A stretch of DNA of 5,149 nt from Actinomycetes bacterium (GTDB taxonomy: Bacteria; Actinomycetota; Coriobacteriia; Coriobacteriales; Eggerthellaceae), in assembly GCA_023429565.1 (NCBI GenBank), contig JAEZDJ010000087.1, positions 1 through 5,149 on the forward strand, written 5' to 3'. Numbering within the stretch: the stretch's first letter is position 1; each line of letters begins with the position of its first letter. This document shows positions 1-5,149 of the stretch, in pieces. The notes beneath the pieces were generated by a model that worked only from the letters and a program-made list of their open reading frames with translations, was not told the DNA's origin and searched no databases. The position numbers were made by a program, and so were the translations under genes.

Positions 1-1284
1 GCCGCCCAGGCCCCAGAACTTGCACTCGATGGTGCCTTCCGCCGCCGTGTTGGGGCTCGACGCGTCTTCGGGAAGCGACAGGTTGGTCACGTCGTCCACG
101 ATGCCCACGGTGAATTCGCGGGCAGGGGCGTCCTTCTCCAACTCACGGTAGATGGCAAACACCGACGACGGAGGAGTGTCCTTCGATCCCAGGCCATAGC
201 GGCCGCCGACCACGGTCAGGTCGGTGCGGCCCTCGTGCGCGAGAGCGTTGACCACGTCCATGTAGAGCGGCTCTCCCACCGAGCCCGGCTCCTTCGTGCG
301 GTCCATGACCGCAACCTTGGTGACCGTCGACGGCAGGGCGGCAACGAACTTCTCCGAAACGAAGGGACGATAGAGGCGGACCTTCACCAGGCCCACACGC
401 TCGCCCTGGGCGTTCAGATAGTCGATGACCTCTTCGACCACATCGCAGAACGAGCCCATCGCCACGATCACGCGATCGGCATCCGGCGCGCCATAGTAGT
501 TGAACAGCTCATAGTCAGTGCCCAATTTGGCATTGACCTGATGCATGTAGTCCTCGACCACGGCCGGCAAGGCGTCATAGTGGCTGTTGCAGGCCTCACG
601 ATGCTGGAAGAAGATGTCGCCGTTCTCATGGGATCCACGCATGGCAGGACGCTCGGGATTGAGCGCGTGGTCGCGGAAGGCACGCACCGCGTCCATGTCG
701 CACATCTCGGCCAAGTCCGCGTAATTCCACACGGCTATCTTCTGCACTTCGTGGGACGTGCGGAAGCCGTCGAAGAAATTGATGAAGGGGATGCGGCCCT
801 TGATGGCGGACAGGTGCGCCACGGCTGAAAGGTCCATGATCTCCTGGACGTTGCTTTCGGCAAGCATGGCAAAGCCGGTCTGGCGGCAAGCCATGACGTC
901 AGAGTGGTCGCCGAAAATGCTCAGAGCCTGGGTGGCAACCGTGCGCGCGCTCACATGGAACACGCTCGGCAGCATTTCCGCCGCAATTTTGTACATGTTG
1001 GGGATCATGAGAAGAAGACCCTGTGAGGCAGTGTAGGTGGTGGTCAAGGCGCCCGCAGCAAGAGAGCCGTGCACAGCGCCAGCGGCGCCGCCTTCCGACT
1101 GCATCTCGCAAACCTTCACCCTTGTGCCAAATATGTTCTTTTGTCCCGCGGCAGACCATTGGTCCACGAGATCGGCCATGGGGCTCGACGGGGTGATGGG
1201 GTAGATTCCCGCCACCTCGGTAAACGCATAGGAGACATACGCAGCAGCATTGTTGCCGTCCATAGATTTGAATTCTCTCGTCAT
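1..1284 (-). CDS. nifJ: Pyruvate:ferredoxin (flavodoxin) oxidoreductase, N-terminal 428 residues (runs off window)
   Basis: Cytoplasmic thiamine-diphosphate, iron-sulfur enzyme that converts pyruvate and CoA to acetyl-CoA and CO2 while reducing ferredoxin; it is the usual pyruvate-oxidising enzyme of anaerobes. I translated the minus strand from ATG 1284 to base 1 without a stop. Residues 28-36 read YPITPSSPM, followed by EMQSEGGAAGAVHG (60-73), TASQGLLLMIPNMYK (85-99) and FFDGFRTSHEVQK, all signatures of the family. Thr31, Glu64 and Arg114 fall at exactly the numbers known for pyruvate/cofactor-contacting residues in the Desulfovibrio africanus enzyme. Domain I (about 1-255) and domain II (about 256-420) are complete; the cut falls at FWGLGG, where the next (gamma-type) domain begins. 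Full-length enzymes have about 1,170-1,230 residues, so roughly 36% is visible and the iron-sulfur domains are not. The start is supported by AGGAG six bases upstream. No frameshift or missing key residue is seen. Confidence 0.97.
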   Translation of the reverse strand, partial: MTREFKSMDGNNAAAYVSYAFTEVAGIYPITPSSPMADLVDQWSAAGQKNIFGTRVKVCEMQSEGGAAGAVHGSLAAGALTTTYTASQGLLLMIPNMYKIAAEMLPSVFHVSARTVATQALSIFGDHSDVMACRQTGFAMLAESNVQEIMDLSAVAHLSAIKGRIPFINFFDGFRTSHEVQKIAVWNYADLAEMCDMDAVRAFRDHALNPERPAMRGSHENGDIFFQHREACNSHYDALPAVVEDYMHQVNAKLGTDYELFNYYGAPDADRVIVAMGSFCDVVEEVIDYLNAQGERVGLVKVRLYRPFVSEKFVAALPSTVTKVAVMDRTKEPGSVGEPLYMDVVNALAHEGRTDLTVVGGRYGLGSKDTPPSSVFAIYRELEKDAPAREFTVGIVDDVTNLSLPEDASSPNTAAEGTIECKFWGLGG

Positions 1285-1287
1285 ATT

Positions 1288-1295
1288 CCTCTCCT
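1288..1295 (-). promoter_or_regulatory. Ribosome binding site of nifJ
   Basis: The minus strand reads AGGAGAGG, with the AGGAG core six bases before ATG 1284. It fixes the start and is the strongest Shine-Dalgarno in the window. Confidence 0.85.
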
Positions 1296-1316
1296 ATCTT
1301 GGCAATACCATTGATC

Positions 1317-1325
1317 ATAATACCA
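1317..1325 (-). promoter_or_regulatory. Candidate extended -10 promoter of nifJ
   Basis: The minus strand reads TGGTATTAT, a TGn extension followed by a 5/6 match to TATAAT. Transcription would begin near 1310, giving a leader of about 25 nt that still contains the ribosome binding site. No good -35 lies at 16-18 bp (a TTGAAG sits 21 bp upstream), which is tolerable for an extended -10. Inference from motif only. Confidence 0.45.
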
Positions 1326-1494
1326 GTACGGCCTTGCATTCCGCTTCAACGGGACAAGGGACGGCGTGCCGGGGGCACAGGCGCTCGGCAAGCGGCCCCA
1401 AATGTGATGGGAGAGTGGAGGCCAGGAGCGCGCGCACGCGTGCCCTCCCCACCCCCGAAAACGCCTCGGCTCCCCCGCGCCCAGAAGCGACAGA

Positions 1495-3672
1495 TCACGT
1501 CCAGAATTGCACCGCTTCCAAAATGTTCTGGTAGGCCCAAGGATACATGTCAGAATACCAGCCCGTCTCCGGGACGAAGCACAAGAGCGTGCTGTACAGA
1601 ACAGAGATTGCCACAAGCGCCAGCAAAACCTCCATCAACACATCCGACGCCGTTGTGCCAGCCTCGACGTTCTCGTTCACGATGAACACGAGCAGCACGG
1701 CAGCCGCCAGGAACATGAAGCTGAAATCGGCGAAATACCTTTGGAGGATGCCAGCCATCTGCGCATCGAGAAGCGCCATGGTCACGCCGCCCAGCAGCAG
1801 AACCACGACGACCCCCGCAATGGTGCGCGTCGAGCGCTGGCTCATCCTCAGCTTCAGGATGCGTTTGGCAAACGGAAGAACCCAGAGGATGGGCAGGCAC
1901 ACCAGTATCCCGCCGAAGGTGGTTTCCTTGATGGTCTGCCCCATGTAGGTGGTTTCGAACGGGGCCGGCTGGATGAAGGGGAAAACCCCGGTCACGCTTG
2001 GAGGCTGGAGGAAATAGGCGAACAGCGCCGGTGCCAGGCGTCCCACGTTCCACCCGCGCTTGGTCATGTCGTTCACGGTGAGATTATAGCTGGCACCAAA
2101 ATCGGCGAACGCCCCAAACCGGGCATAATTGTATCCCATGAGTCCCGCAGCGACGACGGCATAGGGCGCGATCAGGCACGCGAACTCACGGGCTCCTTGA
2201 GCGGTGAGCAGACGCTTTTCCGTAATGTAGGTGCGCCAGAACAAAGGAAAGGCCAGAAACGACAGAACGATCAGCTGGGGGCGGCATCCAACGACCAGCG
2301 CCATGCACAGCGAACCGGCAAGGAACCATCCTCCCGGACGGCTGGCAGCGCGTCCCCGCATCCACAGATAGAGCCCCCACACCGAGAAGGCCAAGCCCAA
2401 CGCAATGGGAAGGGAGTAGAACGTGGGGAACTTGAGCAGGTACAGGATGCCGCAGCACCCCACGAGGGGTATCTGCAACAGCAGATACAGCCCCAGGCTC
2501 ACCCGCTTGAAATGATACCGGGCGAAACGGTCGAGCAACGCCGTGCACCCCAGGATGAACGCGATCACGGACAGCAGCACGCCGATAGCCGTGGGGAAGC
2601 TCGATCCCGTCACCAGATAAAACGGCAGATAGAACAGCAGCACCGGAACGACGCCGAAGTACACGTAGTAATGGCCGTCATGATATGCCACGTCAAAGAG
2701 ATAGGGGTCCCCCGTCTCCTTCTGAGCCTCGTCGCGAGCACCCTTGTCGTAGGGATCATCCATGCTCTGCAGCCATTGGGGAGGCTCTTCCTCCAGATAC
2801 AGCTGCCCGTTGGCGAAGGCCTTCGCCAATTCCGCATACTGCTGGGCGTTATCCCCTCCCACCGCGAAGGTGTTCGCCAGACTGCTCCCGTCCCATGACC
2901 CGCTGTTGTACGTGCTGGTGGCAACACCGACAAGGTTCGAGCCCATGAGCAGGAAGCTCGAAGCGAGCCAAACCTCCACGACAACCGTCACAATGATGGC
3001 GGCTTTTGACTTCCGCGGCTCGTCGACGATGCTGACGCGATAAATGGATGATCGCGGCCTGAAGATGTAGGCGAGTCCCAGCAGACCGGCGACCACAAGA
3101 AACCGCGTCGTGTTGAAGTCGAAGGGATGACGGGCATTGATTCCCACATCCGACAGCTTGATGGGATAGCTGACATCATCGCCCGTGATCTCTATCTTGA
3201 GGTTATCGACCAAGCCGGTCGTGTTGAGGTTGATGAATTCGCTCTGGTCGCAGTTCGTGGCCACGGACACGTCAGGCACTCCCACCGTGTATTCCGTCGA
3301 GTCGAAGTAGGTCTGGTGAGCCTCGTCCGTGAACTGGATCTTAACCGTCAGCTCCTGAGCTGGCTGCCGATAGTCAAAATTAAGCCAGATGTTGTGAACC
3401 TCAGTGTTGAGATTCGAGAATTCCAACGTGTGGTTCACCGTGGTGAGCTTGTATTGCTCGTCGGTGGTTTCCTGCAGGTTGAGACGATCGTTCAGGCTGA
3501 TGGTCTTGTATCCCGCCGTAGCGAAATAGTTGAAGTTGAAAACAAAGGTCTCAAGCAGGAGGGCGATCGCCGCGACGGCAAGCACGACCTTCGCGACATG
3601 ACGCACCGAAGCCCCGTGGGAGCGCATGAAGCCCCGATAGGCATACACTATGTTTTGACGTACGGTTGGCAT
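1495..3672 (-). CDS. Polytopic membrane protein, GT-C/GT39-like glycosyltransferase candidate with extracytoplasmic N-terminal domain
   Basis: Integral membrane protein of 725 residues. A basic N-terminus (R5, R13, R17, R24, K28) precedes a membrane segment at about 28-48. Residues about 50-185 form a hydrophilic, Thr/Asn/Asp-rich domain with alternating beta-strand-like pattern, probably a beta-sandwich outside the cell. A second segment (about 188-204) returns to a basic loop (RPRSSIYR...PRKSK, 205-223), and about ten further hydrophobic stretches run to residue 700. Motifs recalling GT-C fold, polyprenyl-phosphate-sugar-using transferases are GGDNAQQYAELAKAF (272-286, with Asp274 in a loop after a membrane segment, a possible catalytic acid), DGHYYVYFGVVPVLLFYLPF (332-351), GCRPQ (462-466), NYARFGAFADFG (515-526) and QRYFADFS (644-651). 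The product would act at the outer face of the membrane on cell-envelope glycans; donor and acceptor are unknown. An in-frame TAA lies four codons before ATG 3672, so this is the first possible ATG, but it lacks a Shine-Dalgarno; Met16 is the main alternative. The coding call is firm; the enzymatic role is inference. Confidence 0.88.
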   Translation of the reverse strand: MPTVRQNIVYAYRGFMRSHGASVRHVAKVVLAVAAIALLLETFVFNFNYFATAGYKTISLNDRLNLQETTDEQYKLTTVNHTLEFSNLNTEVHNIWLNFDYRQPAQELTVKIQFTDEAHQTYFDSTEYTVGVPDVSVATNCDQSEFINLNTTGLVDNLKIEITGDDVSYPIKLSDVGINARHPFDFNTTRFLVVAGLLGLAYIFRPRSSIYRVSIVDEPRKSKAAIIVTVVVEVWLASSFLLMGSNLVGVATSTYNSGSWDGSSLANTFAVGGDNAQQYAELAKAFANGQLYLEEEPPQWLQSMDDPYDKGARDEAQKETGDPYLFDVAYHDGHYYVYFGVVPVLLFYLPFYLVTGSSFPTAIGVLLSVIAFILGCTALLDRFARYHFKRVSLGLYLLLQIPLVGCCGILYLLKFPTFYSLPIALGLAFSVWGLYLWMRGRAASRPGGWFLAGSLCMALVVGCRPQLIVLSFLAFPLFWRTYITEKRLLTAQGAREFACLIAPYAVVAAGLMGYNYARFGAFADFGASYNLTVNDMTKRGWNVGRLAPALFAYFLQPPSVTGVFPFIQPAPFETTYMGQTIKETTFGGILVCLPILWVLPFAKRILKLRMSQRSTRTIAGVVVVLLLGGVTMALLDAQMAGILQRYFADFSFMFLAAAVLLVFIVNENVEAGTTASDVLMEVLLALVAISVLYSTLLCFVPETGWYSDMYPWAYQNILEAVQFWT

Positions 3673-3683
3673 GATGTTTATGA

Positions 3684-3696
3684 ATTATAGAGTATA
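3684..3696 (-). promoter_or_regulatory. Candidate promoter -10 of the membrane-protein gene, very close to its start
   Basis: The minus strand carries TATACT (3696-3691) and a perfect TATAAT (3689-3684). From TATAAT only 11 nt remain to ATG 3672, so a transcript starting 6-8 nt downstream would have a leader of about 4-5 nt; from TATACT about 11 nt. No purine-rich RBS lies between. The -35 is weak (TTGGTC is 21 bp before TATAAT; CTTTTG is 17 bp before TATACT). The boxes lie just beyond the adk terminator, which isolates this gene from adk. Confidence 0.5.
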
Positions 3697-3714
3697 GACC
3701 AGCGGAGGAGGACC

Positions 3715-3747
3715 AAAAGAAAGGGTGGACACGATGTCCACCCTTTC
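3715..3747 (-). terminator. Strong intrinsic terminator of adk
   Basis: A perfect 13-bp inverted repeat (arms 3719-3731 and 3735-3747) leaves a 3-nt centre, or an 11-bp stem with a larger loop. On the minus strand the stem ends CCCTTTC and is followed by TTTT (3718-3715). It begins 19 nt after the adk stop codon. The plus-strand side lacks a T-run, so it acts in the adk direction. Confidence 0.92.
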
Positions 3748-3766
3748 CCGCCATCCAACCTGTTGG

Positions 3767-4393
3767 CTAGAGATGCAGGGCACTTTTCACGTCGGCATAG
3801 ACAACGTCCGCATCGCGGTCTCCGTCGATGGCGACGAGAACATCGCCCCCACGGTAGTAGTCAATGAGCGGTGCAGTCGACTTCTGGTACACGTCAAGGC
3901 GGTTCCGAACCGTCGCCTCGTTGTCGTCGTCACGCTGGTACATCTCGCCGCCGCATTTAGGGCAGGTGAGGTCCGTGGCCGTGCCGATGTAGCCACAGTC
4001 CCTGCACATGCGACGCGAGGTGAGGCGCTTGACGATGACCTCAAAGTCAACGTCGATGAGCAAAGCCGCATCGAGGGGACGCTTCAGCTTCGACAATTCG
4101 GCATCGAGCGCAACCGCCTGCGCGGACGTGCGCGGAAACCCATCGAGGATGAAGCCTTTCTCGGTGTCGGGATCCTGCAGCCGCTCCGTCACGAGGCCAA
4201 TGATGACTTCATCGGGGACCAAATCCCCGGCATCCATGTAAGACTTCGCCTTCTTGCCCAGCTGAGTGCCGGCCTTCACGGCGGCGCGCAGCATGTCTCC
4301 CGTCGAGATATGCGGCGTGCCGAACTCCTCGACCAGCTTGGCAGCCTGCGTGCCCTTCCCAGCACCCGGCGCCCCCAACAACACGATGTTCAT
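3767..4393 (-). CDS. adk: Adenylate kinase with zinc-binding LID
   Basis: Cytoplasmic enzyme of 208 residues that interconverts ATP + AMP and 2 ADP. The Walker A P-loop is GAPGAGKGT (7-15). The AMP-binding part follows with STGDMLR (30-36) and LDGFPRTSAQA (83-93), including the FPRT signature. The LID starts at TSRR and has four cysteines, C130-X2-C133-X10-C144-X2-C147, a structural zinc site, then MYQRDDDNEATVRNRLDVY with the conserved Arg154, Asp-Asp and Arg163/Arg165 positions. Length is near the usual 210-217; the shortfall is mainly in the LID, where the better-known Gram-positive form has X16 between the cysteine pairs. The start ATG 4393 directly begins the canonical MNIVLLGAPG, with AAAGGA 10 bases upstream. 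It is a single gene here: no secY or map beside it, a terminator behind it and promoter signals before it. Confidence 0.97.
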   Translation of the reverse strand: MNIVLLGAPGAGKGTQAAKLVEEFGTPHISTGDMLRAAVKAGTQLGKKAKSYMDAGDLVPDEVIIGLVTERLQDPDTEKGFILDGFPRTSAQAVALDAELSKLKRPLDAALLIDVDFEVIVKRLTSRRMCRDCGYIGTATDLTCPKCGGEMYQRDDDNEATVRNRLDVYQKSTAPLIDYYRGGDVLVAIDGDRDADVVYADVKSALHL

Positions 4394-4403
4394 GATAGGT
4401 AAG

Positions 4404-4409
4404 TCCTTT
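4404..4409 (-). promoter_or_regulatory. Ribosome binding site of adk
   Basis: AAAGGA on the minus strand, with a 10-nt spacer to ATG 4393. The spacing is at the long end, but the start itself is fixed by the protein family. Confidence 0.65.
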
Positions 4410-4432
4410 CGACGTATAGATCGATGATTGAC

Positions 4433-4441
4433 ATTGTAGCA
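4433..4441 (-). promoter_or_regulatory. Candidate extended -10 promoter of adk
   Basis: The minus strand reads TGCTACAAT, a TGn extension followed by a 5/6 match to TATAAT. Transcription would begin near 4426, leaving a leader of about 33 nt with the RBS intact. There is no recognisable -35 at 16-18 bp; TTGAAA sits 27 bp upstream. The layout matches that before nifJ. Motif-based inference. Confidence 0.45.
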
Positions 4442-4567
4442 AACGGAGAAGCTCGACGATCATTTTTCAAAATAAAGATGGATGAGCGACAAGGTCGTCT
4501 CAAGCTGGAGAGCGCCTTGCCACTCCATCCACAACCTCTTCGCGCACAAGGTCTCTCTTCAATTTCC

Positions 4568-4587
4568 GATGCCTTCCCAGGGGCATC
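4568..4587. repeat. Hairpin-forming inverted repeat GATGCC/GGCATC
   Basis: Perfect 6-bp arms at 4568-4573 and 4582-4587 with an 8-nt loop. No T-tract follows on either strand, so it is not an obvious terminator. Confidence 0.5.
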
Positions 4588-4662
4588 ATGCAAGGAACCC
4601 GCCCCGGTGATCGTGAAGGAAAGGTGCGCGAGCCACCGTGAGGACGCCTCGCAGGCAGGGCA

Positions 4663-4679
4663 CCGACCAGACGGGTCGG
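4663..4679. repeat. Hairpin-forming inverted repeat CCGACC/GGTCGG
   Basis: Perfect 6-bp arms at 4663-4668 and 4674-4679 with a 5-nt loop. A smaller hairpin, GCCT-CGC-AGGC, lies beside it at 4646-4656. Neither is followed by a T-tract. Confidence 0.55.
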
Positions 4680-4681
4680 AT

Positions 4682-4792
4682 TGCCCAAATGCACGAGTTA
4701 TGGGCAGTTTTTCGACGAGAGGCTCGCAAGGTCAGCGGAAGATCGCAGGTCAAAAATTTCGTCCAGGTCCTCCCCTGCTGCAAAACTGCCCA
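4682..4792. repeat. Three-arm inverted repeat element (11-bp IR plus a competing arm)
   Basis: TGGGCAGTTTT at 4701-4711 is the exact reverse complement of AAAACTGCCCA at 4782-4792, bounding a 92-bp segment. A third arm, TGCCCA at 4682-4687, can also pair with TGGGCA 4701-4706 across a 13-nt loop. The middle arm can therefore pair with only one partner at a time. Inside the segment TCGCAAGGTC (4724-4733), TCGCAGGTC (4743-4751) and TCGTCCAGGTC (4759-4769) form a degenerate direct repeat every 16-19 bp. No transposase is nearby. Confidence 0.5.
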
Positions 4793-4875
4793 GACGGGGC
4801 TCCTTCTGCCGATCCGAGAAAAGGCGACCCCGCAGGAAGGAACTCCATCAGCCCTCAAATGGGAATGAACGGATG

Positions 4876-4911
4876 AAAAAGGGGAGGTGCCAGGATCCCC
4901 TCCCTCTTTTT
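4876..4911. terminator. Candidate bidirectional intrinsic terminator
   Basis: GGGAGG (4882-4887) pairs with CCTCCC (4899-4904) around an 11-nt loop, extended by one G-U pair. It is flanked by AAAAA (4876-4880) and TTTTT (4907-4911), so each strand has a stem followed by five T. No gene ends into it from either side within view. GGGAGGGG at 4922-4929 can compete for the CCTCCC arm. Confidence 0.55.
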
Positions 4912-5016
4912 GATGAAGGCTGGGAGGGGAAGGGACAAAAGCGCAGTGCAGGGCAGGAAGCGGCGATCAGCAAACGCCTCATGGACTCGCGCAAATCATC
5001 GCTCGTCCAAGCAGCC

Positions 5017-5046
5017 AAAAAGAAAGGGGCTGTATCAAAAGCCCCC
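5017..5046 (-). terminator. Intrinsic terminator reading leftward
   Basis: On the minus strand GGGGCT (5045-5040) pairs with AGCCCC (5031-5026) around an 8-nt loop and is followed by TTTCTTTTT (5025-5017). It probably ends a minus-strand transcript that enters from the right, beyond the window, and separates it from adk. Confidence 0.7.
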
Positions 5047-5106
5047 AATTGAACGAGGGGTCGCCTATCTCGTCAAGAGGTATGCGGCTCCTTTTCGTTT
5101 TGTGTC

Positions 5107-5141
5107 GCAGCGCAAGCGCTGCTCTTCGATACGCTATAGCG
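5107..5141. repeat. Two neighbouring palindromes at the right edge
   Basis: GCAGCGCAAGCGCTGC (5107-5122) has 7-bp arms around two bases, and CGCTATAGCG (5132-5141) is a perfect 10-bp palindrome. They lie about 60-95 bp upstream, in the minus direction, of the terminator at 5017-5046. They favour a non-coding, structured or repeat-like edge over a gene end, but the window stops too soon to decide. Confidence 0.45.
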
Positions 5142-5149
5142 CTTAGGTT

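Larger units (their letters stand above)
1285..1494. other. GC-rich intergenic gap between membrane-protein gene and nifJ
   Basis: These 210 bp hold the nifJ promoter and RBS at the left end. Elsewhere I see no gene: the frames crossing it are rich in Arg, Pro and Ala without family features. There is a small hairpin GTGCC-ggg-GGCAC at 1366-1378 without a T-tract, and a 16-bp alternating purine-pyrimidine run at 1428-1443. No convincing intrinsic terminator follows the membrane-protein stop codon, so read-through toward nifJ is possible. Confidence 0.6.
4394..5149. other. Long gene-free region upstream of adk
   Basis: In 756 bp no frame on either strand shows a recognisable protein, a credible start with RBS, or a hydrophobic/amphipathic pattern like a real small protein. 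What it does contain is structure: hairpins at 4568-4587, 4646-4656, 4663-4679 and 4682-4706, an 11-bp inverted repeat enclosing 4701-4792, a bidirectional terminator with a competing partner arm (4876-4930), a minus-strand terminator (5017-5046) and two palindromes at 5107-5141. It might be a dispersed non-coding repeat, a structured RNA, or decayed sequence. Confidence 0.55.

Noticed and set aside
235..828. 197-codon plus-strand open frame rich in His, Arg and Val
   Set aside because: It lies wholly antisense to the clearly conserved nifJ coding frame; its composition is that of a mirror frame.
1366..1378. Hairpin GTGCC-ggg-GGCAC as terminator of the membrane-protein gene
   Set aside because: Only 5 bp and no T-tract on either strand; too weak to call.
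1299..1685. 128-codon plus-strand frame across the nifJ/membrane-protein gap
   Set aside because: Arg/Pro-rich translation with no start signal, partly antisense to real genes.
1507..2898. 463-codon plus-strand open frame
   Set aside because: It is antisense to the membrane-protein gene, whose long hydrophobic segments and family motifs identify the true frame; the plus-strand product is a Gln/His/Arg-rich shadow.
3725..4402. 225-codon plus-strand open frame
   Set aside because: Antisense to adk, which has every family motif; no independent start signal or protein features.
4413..4418. TATACG with TTGCTA upstream as the adk promoter
   Set aside because: Each box matches only 4/6 and the predicted start would fall inside the adk ribosome binding site; the TGCTACAAT box fits better.
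4424..4876. 150-codon plus-strand frame, with a 76-codon frame at 4638-4868 overlapping it
   Set aside because: No RBS, no recognisable domain, low-complexity composition, and both run through the inverted-repeat element; better explained as non-coding sequence.
4394..5149. tRNA, rRNA or CRISPR array in the gene-free region
   Set aside because: No cloverleaf with a TTC-arm consensus, no rRNA-like core and no regularly spaced identical repeats were found by eye.

Overview
The window looks like chromosomal DNA from a GC-rich strict anaerobe, most likely a gut-type Coriobacteriia member (Eggerthellaceae-like). This placement is an inference. It rests on a pyruvate:ferredoxin oxidoreductase, a zinc-LID adenylate kinase whose wording resembles Coriobacteriia homologues as I remember them, and GC-rich codon use throughout. 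No database search was possible.

Three genes are supported, all on the minus strand, so transcription reads right to left. (1) adk, adenylate kinase, 4393-3767, complete, ends in a very strong intrinsic terminator at 3747-3715. (2) A 725-residue polytopic membrane protein, 3672-1495, has an extracytoplasmic domain near its N-terminus and motifs of GT-C-type (GT39/ArnT-like) lipid-linked sugar transferases. Its function is unknown. A TATAAT box lies only 11 nt before its ATG and there is no Shine-Dalgarno, so it may be translated from a (nearly) leaderless mRNA. (3) nifJ (pyruvate:ferredoxin oxidoreductase), 1284 to the left edge, carries only the first 428 residues; the rest lies beyond the window. 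It follows a 210-bp GC-rich gap and has its own extended -10 and a good ribosome binding site.

The right end, 4394-5149 (756 bp), has no convincing gene. It holds an extended -10 and RBS for adk, a cluster of hairpins including a 92-bp element bounded by an 11-bp inverted repeat, an attenuator-like three-arm arrangement around a bidirectional terminator (4876-4930), a second minus-strand terminator (5017-5046), and two palindromes at the edge. This is the least explained part of the window; it may be a dispersed non-coding repeat or a structured leader.

The genes appear to be independent units: each has its own promoter signals, and adk is closed by a terminator. Adk (adenylate balance) and PFOR (acetyl-CoA and reduced ferredoxin) are core metabolism; the membrane protein between them points to envelope glycan work but has no visible partner here.
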